Assembly (NCBI GenBank): GCA_010279815.1
Contig: QEOQ01000426.1
Location: 354,831-418,830, forward strand
Reading direction: 5' to 3'
From: Brachionus plicatilis
Lineage: Eukaryota > Rotifera > Eurotatoria > Ploima > Brachionidae
Length of the DNA: 64,000 nucleotides
This document shows, piece after piece, positions 1-10,830 of this stretch (positions are counted from its first letter, which is position 1; each line of letters begins with the position of its first letter). The notes below the pieces were generated by a model, which was given only the letters and a program-made list of their open reading frames with translations, was not told the DNA's origin and did not search any database. A program made the translations under genes and the position numbers.

Positions 1-626
1 TTTACAAATGTTTTAAGTAAAAAAAAAAAATTATAACTTTTGGTCAACAAGTCAGTTCTATCTGTGAACAAAATTTGGGGTGAACAGATTGTTCACCAGA
101 CCTCAGAATATGAATTGCTCACTTTTTGTGTGAACTAATGTTCTAATAAACCATTATCCGGAATATCCACCACAATTTCATAAAAGTCAACAATGTCAAT
201 AACATTTTGATTAATTTTATAAGCTCTGTATTTTATATAAAAAATAATACAAAAACGTTTACTCAAATAAAATTTTAGTCAGAACAAATACAAATATTAA
301 TTTTTGTTGGTTGTTCAAACTTAACTCGATAAGATAAATAAAAATTTTAAAAAAATACTTACCTCAAACTTTTAAAAAAATTTTTATTTTTTTTTTAAAA
401 AGAAAATTTATTTTTATATTTCAATTTCTTAAACATAATTGTAAATTAAAAAAAAGGAAAACAAACAGTATAAATCCTCTTTTGCTTTCTTTTTTATTTT
501 ATTTTTAACATCGCTGAATCTGGCGTAATTTTATGAATAAATAATAATAATAATGATAATAAAAATAAAAAATTTTTCATTTAAAACTTTTTATTTTTCG
601 GATTAAACTGATTTTTGACAGTTGCT
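1..626. other. AT-rich sequence, no gene seen
   Basis: Homopolymer-rich A/T sequence with no supported open frame, RNA gene or clear repeat boundary. Confidence 0.5.
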
Positions 627-866
627 TTATTCAATATCTTCCTGGTTATTCATATAATTTAGTTTCGGTTCTAATCTAATTTCGTCAAATAAAGGATGTG
701 TATCAAGAGGGACTTGCTCATTTTCTATCATCAGGGTGAGTTTGTATTTTCTTAGATAGTTATTTCTGAGACCAGTTCTGGTAAAAGTAATGTGACATGT
801 TTTATTCTTATTAATTATGAAGCCCCATTTTTTGCAAAATTCGTTTATTTTGTTAATTTTGTTTAA
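627..866 (-). pseudogene. LINE reverse transcriptase C-terminal fragment
   Basis: An open stretch of about 79 codons on the minus strand ends in TAA at 627-629. It reads like the segment after the catalytic core of a jockey/CR1-type reverse transcriptase: a W-G-F-x-I-N-x-x-K-T motif, an I-T-F-T strand and a final L-x-P-K-L-N-Y where intact elements have the L-G-I-x-L-D-P-K-L box. Here that box reads E-I-R-L-E-P-K-L, so it is altered. No start and no palm domain are present, so this is a dead fragment. It lies just downstream, same strand, of a short ORF at 925-1161 and may belong to the same decayed retroelement. Confidence 0.65.
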
Positions 867-924
867 TATCTATTTTATAAGGTTCCAGAAATTCAGAACT
901 TAAGTGTTATCTGAATTTCTAATT

Positions 925-1161
925 TTAGACAAGAGAAATATCTATTATGATCATCTCTTCTTCTTGAAAGAAAACTTCACAATCCGATTTATCTGTTTCA
1001 GACCCTGATAAAAATAAAGATTTTTGAAAATTATTTTTATTATCAGGTTCAACATCAACTTCCATTTTATCATCATTTTCAAAATCAATAATTTTTTTCT
1101 TGCAATAAAATACTCCAAGGTTACTAGTGCGAGAACGGTTAAATTTAGACTTTGGTGGCAT
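925..1161 (-). CDS. 78-residue N-terminal fragment of a transposon-associated protein
   Basis: The frame starts with ATG at 1161-1159, beginning M-P-P-K-S-K-F-N-R-S-R, continues into an acidic stretch with F-F-Q-E-E-E-M and stops at 925. A related start (M-P-K-K-S-K-Y-N-Q-S) and a related acidic block (F-F-P-E-E-E-M) occur in the inverted repeat near 59.4-59.55 kb. Both copies are followed on their right by the same dispersed repeat (1,300-2,480 and 59,680-60,120). Recurrence with shared flanks shows a repeated element rather than a host gene. Function unknown; possibly the first ORF of a retroelement. Confidence 0.5.
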   Translation of the reverse strand: MPPKSKFNRSRTSNLGVFYCKKKIIDFENDDKMEVDVEPDNKNNFQKSLFLSGSETDKSDCEVFFQEEEMIIIDISLV

Positions 1162-1632
1162 AATAATAATATTTAATGGAATTGGTTTCAATATTTAGTT
1201 TAAAATATTCAAAAAATTGTCAATATAATTAAAATATTCAAAATTTAAATCAAATCACATTATTTTGATACTTAATTTAAATAAAATAAAACATAAATTC
1301 TAAAAAGTTAAACCATAAATTTGTTTAGAATTTTGTTTAGTTTTTTTTAAAAAAAATTGGTCTATTAAGTAATCCCTGGGACTACATACAATTAAACTGG
1401 AAAAAAGTATTCTTTTTGGCTTTTTTTCAATAATAATAATTGGCACACCCTTTTTTTCACACAAAACTATATACCAGGGTGTAGAAAATTTAATGCTCTT
1501 TCAGAATATATGTAATTTTAAAAAAGATTTTAATTTTATCTTTGAGATATTGAGTCTGAAAGACCAACAAATTTGTAAAGGGTTAGTTTTTTCTCGCGTA
1601 TAATATTTTTAAATAACAATAATATGCAATTT

Positions 1633-2316
1633 AAAAACTAAAATACTGAATTAGGAACAAAATAAAAACATTTTAGTTTTTTTTTGTAATAAATGTCAAT
1701 AACATTTAAATTGATCACTATTTTAATTTATTAATACATAATTGATGAAACTCTTATACAATCAAAAAAACCTAAAATATTCATTAATTAATCCTATAAT
1801 GTTCAAAAAAATTGCCACTTTGAAATTTTTTTTATCTTTCTTGTTTTGTTTATCAAATCAACACTTTTGATTTTACTTTTATATAAACCAATGTAGCCTT
1901 ATCTCTAGTTCGATATAGTTAATCAAATCAAATAAATAAATCTCTAAAATAACTCGGGAATTTAAAAAAAATGCCTGTAATTGAAGAAATTCCTAAAAAA
2001 ATATCTCAAGATCAGGCCTTTGAAGCTAATACTAAAGGAAAAACTAGAGGAAAAGGAGATATCCGAGCAGCCATTAGCCAAAAAGGGGAGATTGGAAAAC
2101 ACTGAAGAAGTAATAAAGAATAGCAAAAAACAATCAAAAAACACAAAAAAATAAATATTTTTTTGTCCTTAAAAAATATATTTTGTTATTAATATATTTT
2201 TATTTTTTTGTTCTATTTAGATAACGTAATGAATAAAAAATAGTACTATATATTTCTAAAAAAAAGTAATGAATAAAAAATTTTGTTCCAAATTCAGTAT
2301 TTTAGTTTTTTTTTGC
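1633..2316. mobile_element. TIR element inserted in repeat R
   Basis: The outer ends are inverted copies: aaaactaaaatactgaatt near 1,633 and its reverse complement near 2,295-2,313, extending to about 40 bp with GGAACAAAAT. The element interrupts repeat R. It contains a TATATAAA box at 1,880-1,887 and a 44-codon ATG frame at 1,971. No transposase is visible, so it looks non-autonomous. No target duplication was defined. Confidence 0.5.
1971..2105 (+). CDS. Small 44-residue ORF inside the TIR element
   Basis: ATG at 1971, TGA at 2103-2105. The peptide begins M-P-V-I-E-E-I-P-K-K and is lysine- and glutamine-rich, without a recognised domain. A TATATAAA box about 90 bp upstream makes transcription plausible. 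It could be exon 1 of a longer transposon gene. Coding status is uncertain. Confidence 0.3.
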   Translation: MPVIEEIPKKISQDQAFEANTKGKTRGKGDIRAAISQKGEIGKH

Positions 2317-2716
2317 ATAAAATAAACACAGGTAATAATTATATGCCGTTTTTTCTAGACACCTGGGTATAAATTTTTTTTTAGCCCCCCAAAAAAAAAT
2401 GAAATTTAGGGTTTTAAAGGATGCAGTTTACGAATTTAAAGTCAAAAATCAGAAATTTAGATAATTTTAAGTTTTGAATTTTAAATCTCTTTTTTATTTA
2501 CATTTTTAAATTTGATAGTATTTTGCCTCAAATAAAATTACTATATATTTTTTTCAATTTTCAGACCCAAAAAAATAAACCGAATTGCTTGGATGGTCAT
2601 ACACTGGTTAGCGTTTAGCCATTTTTGTTACAACCCATTTATCAATGGTCTGCTAAACGTAATTTAAGCCAAAATAAAACTTTAACTAATTGAAAATTAA
2701 ATGAGATTTTTTTTAG

Positions 2717-3412
2717 AAAAAATTTAAGCAAGAAATAGCCTCACTGTTCAAGACAATTTTCAACAAGTCCAAGCAAGTGCTTTTGGACAACCGGTTTTAC
2801 ACTTGCATAATAAAAAGATATGACTTTCCAGTAGACCAAGTTAAAATCCAAAAAGTGTTTCTAAACGAAAGAGCTTGTCACATAGACAAAATGAGCGCAC
2901 ACCAGCTCGAGCTAAAATTTAAAAGCGATCAAGACTATTTGGAAGAAGTTAAGAATGTTGCGCTGAACAGAATCAAAGAAGACAAGAAGCCTAGTCCGAA
3001 ACAGAGTGAAGTGTCACCTAATGGAAAAATATCTTCATCGCCAAAGGCCTCCTGGAACACGTCTTCTTCCTCGTCAAACACATCTTCACTGACCATATTT
3101 AAAAACAGAAAGTTGTATCGACATGTGGTGAACACAGGCTCGCTGAACAACCATCACGAAAACGACTTGGTCAGAAAAAAAAGATTGTCCAAAAGCATTA
3201 CTTTCAAATTTAACAGCAACATACCGGTGGATTATGATTTCATTAGATACAATCGCTTAAAGTATTCGAATTTTTATTCTAATTGTAATCTAGTCAGACA
3301 AGATGTTGATAATATTGTTAATAGTTCAAAACTTTGTCAAAGTTGTGCACATAATGAAGTTTATTATCGTCAGCAAAAAACACAAAACAAAAATATCAAT
3401 CATAGTTTATGA
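2717..3412 (+). CDS. Terminal exon of an unrecognised protein
   Basis: An open frame follows a good acceptor (T-tract then AG at 2,715-2,716) and runs 231 codons to TGA at 3,410-3,412. It has no ATG near its beginning, so it is best read as a last exon whose upstream exon(s) I could not place. The first ~85 residues are mixed charged sequence with C-I-I-K-R-Y-D and a run ending in E-E-V-K-N-V-A. A Ser/Pro-rich low-complexity stretch follows (S-S-S-S-S-N-T-S-S), then a basic, Asn/Tyr-rich tail with C-x-x-C. Base composition is clearly less AT-rich than its surroundings, supporting real coding. AATAAA lies at 3,441-3,446. No family recognised. Confidence 0.5.
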   Translation, partial: KKFKQEIASLFKTIFNKSKQVLLDNRFYTCIIKRYDFPVDQVKIQKVFLNERACHIDKMSAHQLELKFKSDQDYLEEVKNVALNRIKEDKKPSPKQSEVSPNGKISSSPKASWNTSSSSSNTSSLTIFKNRKLYRHVVNTGSLNNHHENDLVRKKRLSKSITFKFNSNIPVDYDFIRYNRLKYSNFYSNCNLVRQDVDNIVNSSKLCQSCAHNEVYYRQQKTQNKNINHSL

Positions 3413-3440
3413 AAAAACATTTAAAGCTTTATTTTTTAAA

Positions 3441-3446
3441 AATAAA
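3441..3446 (+). promoter_or_regulatory. Polyadenylation signal AATAAA
   Basis: Canonical AATAAA 29 bp after the stop codon of the exon ending at 3,412, on the same strand. Confidence 0.4.
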
Positions 3447-3622
3447 ATTTTGTATGATTTTTTGCTTTCTGTTCGAATATTTTATCATCATTTTTTTAAT
3501 TTCCATGAGCTGTTGGTTGCTAAACCATTTCATTTTAAATATACTGAATTGGCACTGGTGAAACAGTATCTGGAATAGTAAAAACTTGTTTGGAAAAATC
3601 GTTTGAAACTTCTTTACCATTT

Positions 3623-3950
3623 GGCATTGTGAAATTTGGTACTAAAAAAAAAATATTAAAAGTACCAAAGCTTAAGTTCTGAAGGGCCAAAACATGTTCT
3701 GTAAATTGTAGCAACTGATACATCCTTTGTATCACCACTTAAAGTTGAATTGGATTTTTAATTTAATGTAATATACCAAATTTACTATTTTCTCAGATTT
3801 ACAGATTTATTGCAGAATTTTGCAGAATCAGTATACTGGTGGTACAAAGTATGTATCAGTTGCTACAATTTACAGAACATGTTTTGGTCCTTCAGAACTT
3901 GGCACTTTTAATATCTTGTTTTTATTTTTTGTACCAAATTTCACAATACC
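3623..3950. mobile_element. Foldback MITE with 9-bp target duplication (GGCATTGTG family)
   Basis: A 328-bp near-palindrome. The left end is GGCATTGTGAAATTT and the right end its imperfect inverse. Inner arms share the inverted phrase acatgttctgtaaattgtag and a tacatcctttgta core. It is flanked by a perfect 9-bp direct repeat TTACCATTT (3,614-3,622 and 3,951-3,959). Long terminal inverted repeats with a 9-bp duplication are typical of Mutator-like foldback elements (family knowledge); assignment is inference. Related copies lie at about 41,161, 44,449, 44,602, 59,031 and 61,192. Confidence 0.8.
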
Positions 3951-3959
3951 TTACCATTT

Positions 3960-4160
3960 TTGATTCAAAAAATATTTTATAAATTTGAGATTTATCAGGC
4001 TCAACAATTGTAGGTTGAAGACAATTTTTCCATTTGATGCCACCAGCTTTCATCATCTTAAGTTTCAAATTGTATAAACATGATTTTCCAGTCAATAAAT
4101 TTTTGAAGACATTTTAGGGATTCTTTAAAGAACCTACATTAATTCTATAAATTCGTTCAT
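3960..4160 (-). pseudogene. Coding-like fragment beside the MITE
   Basis: On the minus strand a broken frame contains L-T-G-K-S-C-L-Y-N-L-K-L-K-M-M-K-A-G-G and I-V-E-P-D-K-S, wording typical of transposon proteins, but with a stop near its start. The MITE's target site lies within or beside it. Family unknown. Confidence 0.25.
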
Positions 4161-4434
4161 TTTTTAAAGAAAAATTTCTTTTTTTTTAAAGAAAATAAAA
4201 ATTGCAGAATAAACTTTAGTATATCACTATTAATTCTTTATTTTTTAACCACTTTTGTCTTTAAATTTTCTTTAATTTATCTTAATTGTTTAATGTCAAT
4301 TAAAAAAGCAATTTTTTTTCTTAATAATAACATTTTTTTTTAACAAATAACATTTTATAAGATTGGTTGTTTGAAAATTATAATTCGTTTTTTTTTGAAA
4401 AAATATAATTTTATTAAAAATAGATGAAACAATT

Positions 4435-4674
4435 AAAAAACTAAGACTTAACGACATTCTACTAAACACATTAGTTCTAATGATAATGTAACAATATTGC
4501 CTAAATTTACCGCAGTCGTGGGAGAAATATGTGATCGTAATGTAACCCAATGTAAACTAGTGAAAGAAAGAAGTGTAACCATTCTGAGCTACCCCGAAGT
4601 AGATGATGTTTTGAAGCGTATAGGCGGTGATAAAGAACCTTTGAAGAAAAAAGGCCGTCCAAAAAAAATATTGT
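4435..4674 (+). CDS. Possible terminal exon with AT-hook-like tail
   Basis: An open frame ends at TAA 4,672-4,674 with K-K-K-G-R-P-K-K, an AT-hook-like basic motif. The body reads V-T-I-L-P-K-F-T-A-V-V-G-E-I-C-D-R-N-V and S-Y-P-E-V-D-D-V-L. An AG acceptor-like site lies near 4,445. The sequence is less AT-rich than its neighbours. It resembles fragments of DNA-binding or transposon proteins, but I cannot assign a family or find a start. Confidence 0.35.
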
Positions 4675-4799
4675 AAATAAAGTTCCGGATGAAAAAACTT
4701 CTCCGAAAATATTTAACTTAAGAAATTCAGAAAAATAATTTTTTTCTATTTTTATTATTAATTTAGAAGTAATTTTTTTCATACTCGATTATCAAATAA

Positions 4800-4905
4800 A
4801 TTTTTTTTTAATTGTCCATCAATTAACCTGTAAAAAAATTTTAAAAAATTGTCCACCATTTGCCACTTTTCTATTGTCCATGGCGGTGACAAGACCCTGA
4901 TTTTT
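4800..4905. repeat. Fragment of the TTGTCCA repeat family
   Basis: Contains three spaced ATTGTCCA/TTGTCCACC motifs and ends in ccatggcggtgacaagaccctg. This parallels the end of the 25,449-26,046 element (ccatggacaattgtccgg...acaagaccc). Probably a truncated relative. Confidence 0.4.
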
Positions 4906-5460
4906 TTGTTTTACTTTTTTTTAAACACAGTCTTTAACTATTATATTTTTTTCAATAATTTAATTAAAATAAATTTCACCACCTTTCGGTTTCATAATTT
5001 CATTTGTATGACGTTTACCAGGAATTATTTTGAATAAAATCTGATATAATGCTTTTAGATCAAAGACTAAAATTGATTTTTTAATTTAAATATCAGATTT
5101 TTTCTAAAATTATATTTTTATAATTGAATAATATTATCAAGAATACTATGAGATTGAATTATTAACGTAAATCTAAGCAGCATAATCAAAGCATTTTTTT
5201 TTATTAAAAAATAGCTAATAAGTCTGAGAAGATAATTCATTTAATTAAATAATGCAGATAATTCAATCAAAAATGGTAAAAATAAATTAATTTTTTCAAA
5301 TAATCAAAAGAATGTAATCCTGGAAAATTTTTTGGAATATATCAGCCTTTTATTTAATCATTAAATATTAATTAATTGTCTCATCGGTGCAATGCTATTA
5401 AAAAAAATTTTATAAATATTGTTGAATTTAATTAACCCAAATTTTGAGTATTATATTATT
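4906..5460. other. AT-rich sequence, no gene seen
   Basis: Very AT-rich sequence with no supported coding frame or recognisable repeat ends. Confidence 0.4.
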
Positions 5461-5469
5461 TTGACCCTT

Positions 5470-6750
5470 TTATAAAGTTGTAGTTCCTTCAGACCCAGGT
5501 TTTCAATGAAAAAATTGAAATTTTTTTTATATTTCTAAAATGTGTCATTTTGTATATTTTCTACGCAAAAAATAAAATTCTCTTTTTTTCTTTGACCGAG
5601 TATCTTAAAAAATCAAAATAACTAATTTTTAATGTTCTTGCCAAAAGTTAATTTCAAAGTATAATTTTTTTTGAATCGTGAATTTTGGAACAAAGAATAG
5701 AAACAAAAATTATTAAATTATTAAATAACTTTTTTACTATGAGTTTAAAAAGGCAACTTGAAGTTCATGATCATTATCAAATGATCAAAATTTAATTGAT
5801 TCAAATCTTAATAAAAATGATCAAATAAGATTTTTTAAATTTTTTTTAAAATTAGACATAAGATGTTTATTATTTTAATAAAAAAAAATCTTTTTTTTCT
5901 AATTGACCTTAAATTGATTCTTCTAAAATCTTTATTTGAAAATTTTAAAGACAAATTTAAAATCGCTATTAAGGTATCCAAATTATGACTTTAAATTATA
6001 TTTTAATATTAATTAAAATAAATTACAGCGAAACAAAGTTAAATTTTTTATTGCAAAATTTCAAAATATTGATTAAGAATTTTATTTACTTAAGATAAAA
6101 ATTCATAAAAATTTCTATCTAATTATAGATTAAACAAATAATGTTTAATAAACTATTTATTATTATTAGTCATTTATTATTAAAAAATTGATAAAAAATG
6201 CCTTTTTATTTGAATTAAAAACTAAAAATTTTGATTTGAATTTTACTTTTGATCATGAACTTCATTTTGCCGTTTAAAAATTGTTCTACAAAATGTATCG
6301 GCTTATAAAAACTTTGTATCACCCAAATTAAATCTCTGTAATAACTCTTCAAATCTGCAATCCACTAAATGTATTAGAAAATCATAAAAATTAAATTGCA
6401 TAGCTATAACAGAGAATTAATTTGGGTGGTACAAAATTTGTATCAGCTGATACATTTAGCAGAACAATTTTTCCACTCATAGTAAAAAAGTTATTTCATT
6501 TAAAAATTTTTGTTTTTGTTCTTTGTTCCAAAATTCACAATGCCAATATTTTTCCCCGAAAAAAATTATTCTCATTTTACAAAATGACACATTTTATATA
6601 TTAATATTTGAATACATTATATATTTTATATATTCAAAATTTTATTTCTCAAGTTATCAAAAAAAAAATTTATTTTTTATTTGTTTTTCTTGTAACATTT
6701 TCAAAATTTTGTTCACTTATTTTTTAATTATCAAAACTCTTTAACACGGG
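5470..6750. repeat. Large nested foldback region
   Basis: Several concentric inverted matches: aaaatgtgtcattttgtata (~5,540) with aaaatgacacatttt (~6,580); gtgaattttggaacaaag (~5,675) with ctttgttccaaaattcac (~6,520); acttttttactatgag (~5,728) with ctcatagtaaaaaagt (~6,477); cttgaagttcatgatca (~5,758) with tgatcatgaacttca (~6,250). A smaller palindrome occupies about 6,280-6,475, ending with tgtatcgg/ctgatacat and ttgttct/agaacaa. The composite looks like one foldback element with another palindrome inside its right arm. No coding capacity is visible. Confidence 0.6.
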
Positions 6751-6799
6751 ACTGAAAGGGAGGTTAATTACCATTTCTAACTTCCCGGGGTTCTCCCCT

Positions 6800-9230
6800 A
6801 ACTATTATTTTAACAAATGAAAAAAATATATTGATATTGATATAAATTTCGAAAGAGGATAAAATTTTCTATTTTCTGGTTTATGATTTTATTATAAAAA
6901 AAGTTTTCTCATTCGTATGATTATTAACAAATTAAGCAACAAGAAATAAGCTTCCTTAGTTTTTATGATCCCAATTTAATTAATTTTATAATAAGAAATA
7001 TTCTTAACTTTTTTCCATAATCACTCTTTTTGGAACATAGGATAATTGGTTTGAATTTATTTTGATTTCTCTCCATTTCATATCCACTTTGGCGAGCTCT
7101 TTCGTGATTGTTGACCTCCATGTTATTTTTACATTGAGCATTTAATTAAATTTAATAAAAAAAATGGTTTAATTTTTTGTGTTTGAATTACAAAATTTAT
7201 CCACTTTTATTCAATTTGAAATAACATTGAAAAAGTGCGATGTTTCAAATAATTTTTTCAATTTCAAATAAAAATATTACAAGCATTTTCATATTTGAAA
7301 TTAAACTCTTTAGTGAAATAGAATGAGTTAAATTTTTATTTGAAAATCTGAAAAAAATATTTAAAATTCTTTATTTAACTTTTAAATAATTTATTTATTT
7401 ATCTGTACCCCTACCAACCTTGAGAATAAAATTATATCAAACAAAAAAATTAAAAATAAAGTTAAATAAGATAAAATAATATAAAAAATAATTAAAAAGA
7501 AAAAAAATTCATTTAGTTTTTTCTTGATATTCAATCGTTGAAAAGTTTTTTTAAGTCCTTTTAAATTTTTTCTAACTTATGACTGCAAAGCAACTCTGAA
7601 TGGAAAAAAGATTGTTTTGTATCAAATTTTAACTTATTTTAGATGTATATTGTAGAAGAGAAACTTTAAAACCTTATTATTTTTTTGTATAATTTTCCTT
7701 TCATCATATTTGTTATTTTCTTTATTATTTGTGTAGGATAGAAGTGGCCATTTATTAATAAATTTGGGGAATATTGTGTCACCACACACTGTAGTCTGAC
7801 CAACACACATTCAAATCCTGAAAAGCACACAACTTGAAAAACAATGTGTTGCTAAGTTTAAAAAAAAAAAGCATCTCAAATTTTTTTTTGGCTTGAAAAA
7901 CACACATTAAAATGTGTGTTTATCGCCTAAAGTTTTTATTTGAAACTAAATTTTGAACCGAAGAAAATGTATTTTTAAAATAAATTTAAAGCAAAATTAT
8001 AAATATTTTCATTTAATTAAGGATGAACTCGGATGTGAGATACCCCCTTTTAAATTTAAAATTTCAATAAAGAATAAAAAGATAATTAACAAATAGTATA
8101 ACTTTTTAACTACGAATTGAACACATAAGAATAAAAATCTAGACAATATTTTTTACCAAAGGCACTAAATTTTCTACAATTTGCTGACATAAAGATTGTG
8201 CATCATATGAAGTTGTAATTGAATATATTTTCTTTATAATTAATGATGTAACTGAGAGCTGCCTGATCCCGAAAATAAAATGAAAAATCTGAAAATAAAT
8301 ATAAAAATCTAGTTGATACAAAGTTTATTAACAAAAATAGGCCATCTGGAGCACCACCCAAAAAAAACGACAAGTTTTTGAATTTTTAAAAAAAAAATAG
8401 GATGAAATTCAAAAAATCTCTTTTTAAAAAATTGTATTATTTGATAGTTTTTCCGGTTATCTTTTTTAAAAATTGAAATATATTTAATGCACTTTTTTAT
8501 ATTTCATCTAAGTTTTGGAAACAAATTTTAAAAGAATCTCGACCAAATAAAGTCCAAATAGTGTTAACTATTTTGATTTATTTTGTTTTTTGATTCTAAA
8601 AATATAAAATAAAGTATAAATCAACGAATCTAATGCCTAATGGATCAAATTAAAGAACTTGAATTCTTTGAGCACATTACAAGTCTCATTTTGACTAAAT
8701 TTTTTTTCTTTAAAAAATCTAAAACATTTGATTTATTAATTAATAAAAAATAATTAGATTTTCTTTATTTGAACTGACTCAAATGATAAAAATTCTCAAC
8801 CTGATTTTTCTATAAAATTTTAAAATTTAATCTTAATATTAAAAAAGGAGAAAAATTAAATTATTTATTTAAAAAATTTGATTTTGAATGTTAGACTGTT
8901 TTGATTTATTCATTAGTTAATCTGGGTTAAAAAAAAAAAAATTTAAAAAATGGAAAGCTTTTTGCTTTTTCTCAAAATAGCTTTGATAATTAGTTTTTAG
9001 AAAAAATAAGTATTATTAAAAAACTTTAGAAAAAACTCTTACAGAGAAAATACAAATTTTAAATTGAGAATATTTTAATTAGATGTTTTTGTAACTTAAT
9101 TGTAAAATAAATGATAAGTAATTAAAAGACGGTGGACAGAGATTTTATGATAAGTTTTTAATCTTTCTTGAATACTTTTTTCATATTTCATTCTTAAGTT
9201 TTCTCCGGTTAAAAAATTAATACTGAGTAA
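6800..9230. other. AT-rich sequence, no gene seen
   Basis: No supported coding frame. A short block at about 7,775-7,930 repeats ACACAC(A)TT words and holds a hairpin near 7,896-7,923 (aaacacacatt / aatgtgtgttt). Other short ORFs are chance products of AT-rich sequence. Confidence 0.4.
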
Positions 9231-9243
9231 AGAAAAAAAATAT

Positions 9244-9455
9244 AGTAGTAGTAGTAGTAGTAGTTACTGCGGTATAGTGTTCTATACTAGCGCAAATTTT
9301 GTGTCTAGCCATTAAGGTTATCGCAGTCCTTATTAATTTAATTTGAATATTTCTTCATCGATTTGAGCTTTGAAACTATTTATTGTCCTTGCTGATATTG
9401 CTTCTTTTGGTAGCTTATTCCGTGATTCAACAACTCTGTTTGTTAGGGGTTTATG
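9244..9455 (-). pseudogene. 3' end of a LINE with trinucleotide tail
   Basis: On the minus strand the frame ending at TAA 9,333-9,335 reads N-R-V-V-E-S-R-N-K-L-P-K-E, then A-R-T-I-N-S-F-K, matching the usual end of CR1/L2-like reverse transcriptases (R-V-V-x-x-W-N-x-L-P ... S-F-K-x-x-L). About 70 bp of 3' UTR follows, then an (ACT)n tail: plus-strand (TAG)n at about 9,244-9,265. Only about 40 codons remain, so it is a 5'-truncated insertion. Confidence 0.65.
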
Positions 9456-9492
9456 TGTGTGGCTGAGGCCGAGTATTTTGAACTAAAGCCTG

Positions 9493-9738
9493 GGGTCGGG
9501 GCTGAGATTGAAGTTGGCTATTTAAATCATTTAAAACATAACGCCCTGATAACTGGAATCGTTGAGTCTGAGCTTGAGAAGTTGTTACAGGAGTTACATC
9601 ATTTAGATTACGATTTGACAACATGTTAGGATGTGTAAAAAAAAGGGGTCGTAAGAGACTTCCTAGAGATGAAAATGGAAAAATTATCCGATATGATAAA
9701 TGATTTAAATAGCCAACTTCAATTTCAGCCCATTTTTA
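9493..9738. mobile_element. Short TIR element with 34-bp ends
   Basis: gggctgagattgaagttgg extending through ctatttaaatcattt near 9,498 is repeated in inverse at about 9,702-9,738 (aaatgatttaaatagcc then aacttcaatttcagccc). The 246-bp element carries about 27 open codons with K-K-R-G-R-K-R-L-P-R near its right side. No transposase is visible. It directly abuts the LINE 3' end at 9,455. Confidence 0.6.
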
Positions 9739-9739
9739 A

Positions 9740-10830
9740 ATTAAGTTCCGATTTTTTTCATTTTTTACACATAAACTCAAAAATTGGAAGAATCCTTAAT
9801 TTTGACTTATAAACAAATTCGAATTTAATTCTACATTTTTTCAATTTTTTTTTTTTAATTCTGGAATAAACGCCAGAAATTTATTAGAACATTAGTTAAA
9901 TTTAGCTTTTATTAATAGAACATTTCTTAATTTTAACCGGAATTCTTAAAAAATTCAAAAAAATTACTTTAACATGGTTTCGATGGGAACTATTCGATAT
10001 AGAATTCCGGTTAAATTTCAGGTTTATTCCTAGTATGCTGGGCAAAGGTTTACGGTAGTATTTTCTTATCTTGATTTTATATTGGGTTTGTTTTTTATGA
10101 CTTCTTACACAAATTATTTTAAGATTTTTGAAGATCACCAGCATTTGACAAATATTGAAATTTAATAATTTTCAAAAGGTAATCAACAGTAGTGCTTTGT
10201 TTTTTCTGTTTTAACGCACTTTTACGTGAATATACATAATTTTACGTAATTTTAGTACCAAAGAAAAAATAGTAAATTTACCGGATTTTACTTGAATTAA
10301 CGTAAAATTATCGGAAATCAGGTTAAATTTTTGTAAAAAGAAAAAATTCTAAAAAATACTACTTTTTTGTTAATTCCATCATTTTTTGACTTTTTTAAAA
10401 TTTTTTTGGCTTTAAAAAATTATTTTTTTAACTTAATTTAAGTTAGATTTAATTCGAAAAAGGTAATTTTTAGGAAAATAAAAAAGAATAAAAATTTATA
10501 ATTTTTTTGAAAGTTTATTTTCTCATATTTTTATCATTTTTAAAGCTGTCGCCAGCTTTTTATCATGATTTTTTGAAGCTAGAATTTTTTGGCATAAGTT
10601 TTAACAAATCATGTTTGGTAAAAGTTAAAATTAAATTTTTTTTTTCATAAAAAAACTTCCTATTCTCTCCATTTCAATAGTAATAAATTTCTTAGCACCC
10701 TAGAGTCTGTCCTTTGACATTTACAAATCTCTTCCTTCTCTCACTTATGAGACGATTTGTAAATTGATATTTACTTTTTTTTTAATTTTTAGATTTTTTA
10801 AATATAATATTATATTAAAAATATATTTAA
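9740..10830. other. AT-rich sequence, no gene seen
   Basis: No supported gene. About 10,200-10,340 is rich in ttacgtaa/ttaccgg words, also seen near 17,430-17,480 and 23,370-23,590, suggesting a diffuse dispersed repeat. Confidence 0.3.

Larger units (their letters stand above)
1300..2480 (-). repeat. Dispersed repeat R, copy 1, split by a TIR element
   Basis: Blocks at about 1,300-1,590 and 2,360-2,480 match, in the same order, about 59,680-59,965 and 59,985-60,110. Shared landmarks include the text gctctttcagaatatat, the phrase ctgggtataaa/ctgggtgtaaa and a C-tract followed by an A-tract. In both places R lies just upstream (minus strand) of the start of the M-x-K-K-S-K protein, so it may be that element's 5' region. 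About 0.7 kb of extra DNA separates the two halves here. Confidence 0.55.

Noticed and set aside
4849..5037. 62-codon plus-strand ORF
   Set aside because: F/I/N-rich chance translation of T-rich sequence overlapping a repeat fragment.
8139..8321. 60-codon minus-strand ORF
   Set aside because: No domain and low complexity; length is within chance for this composition.
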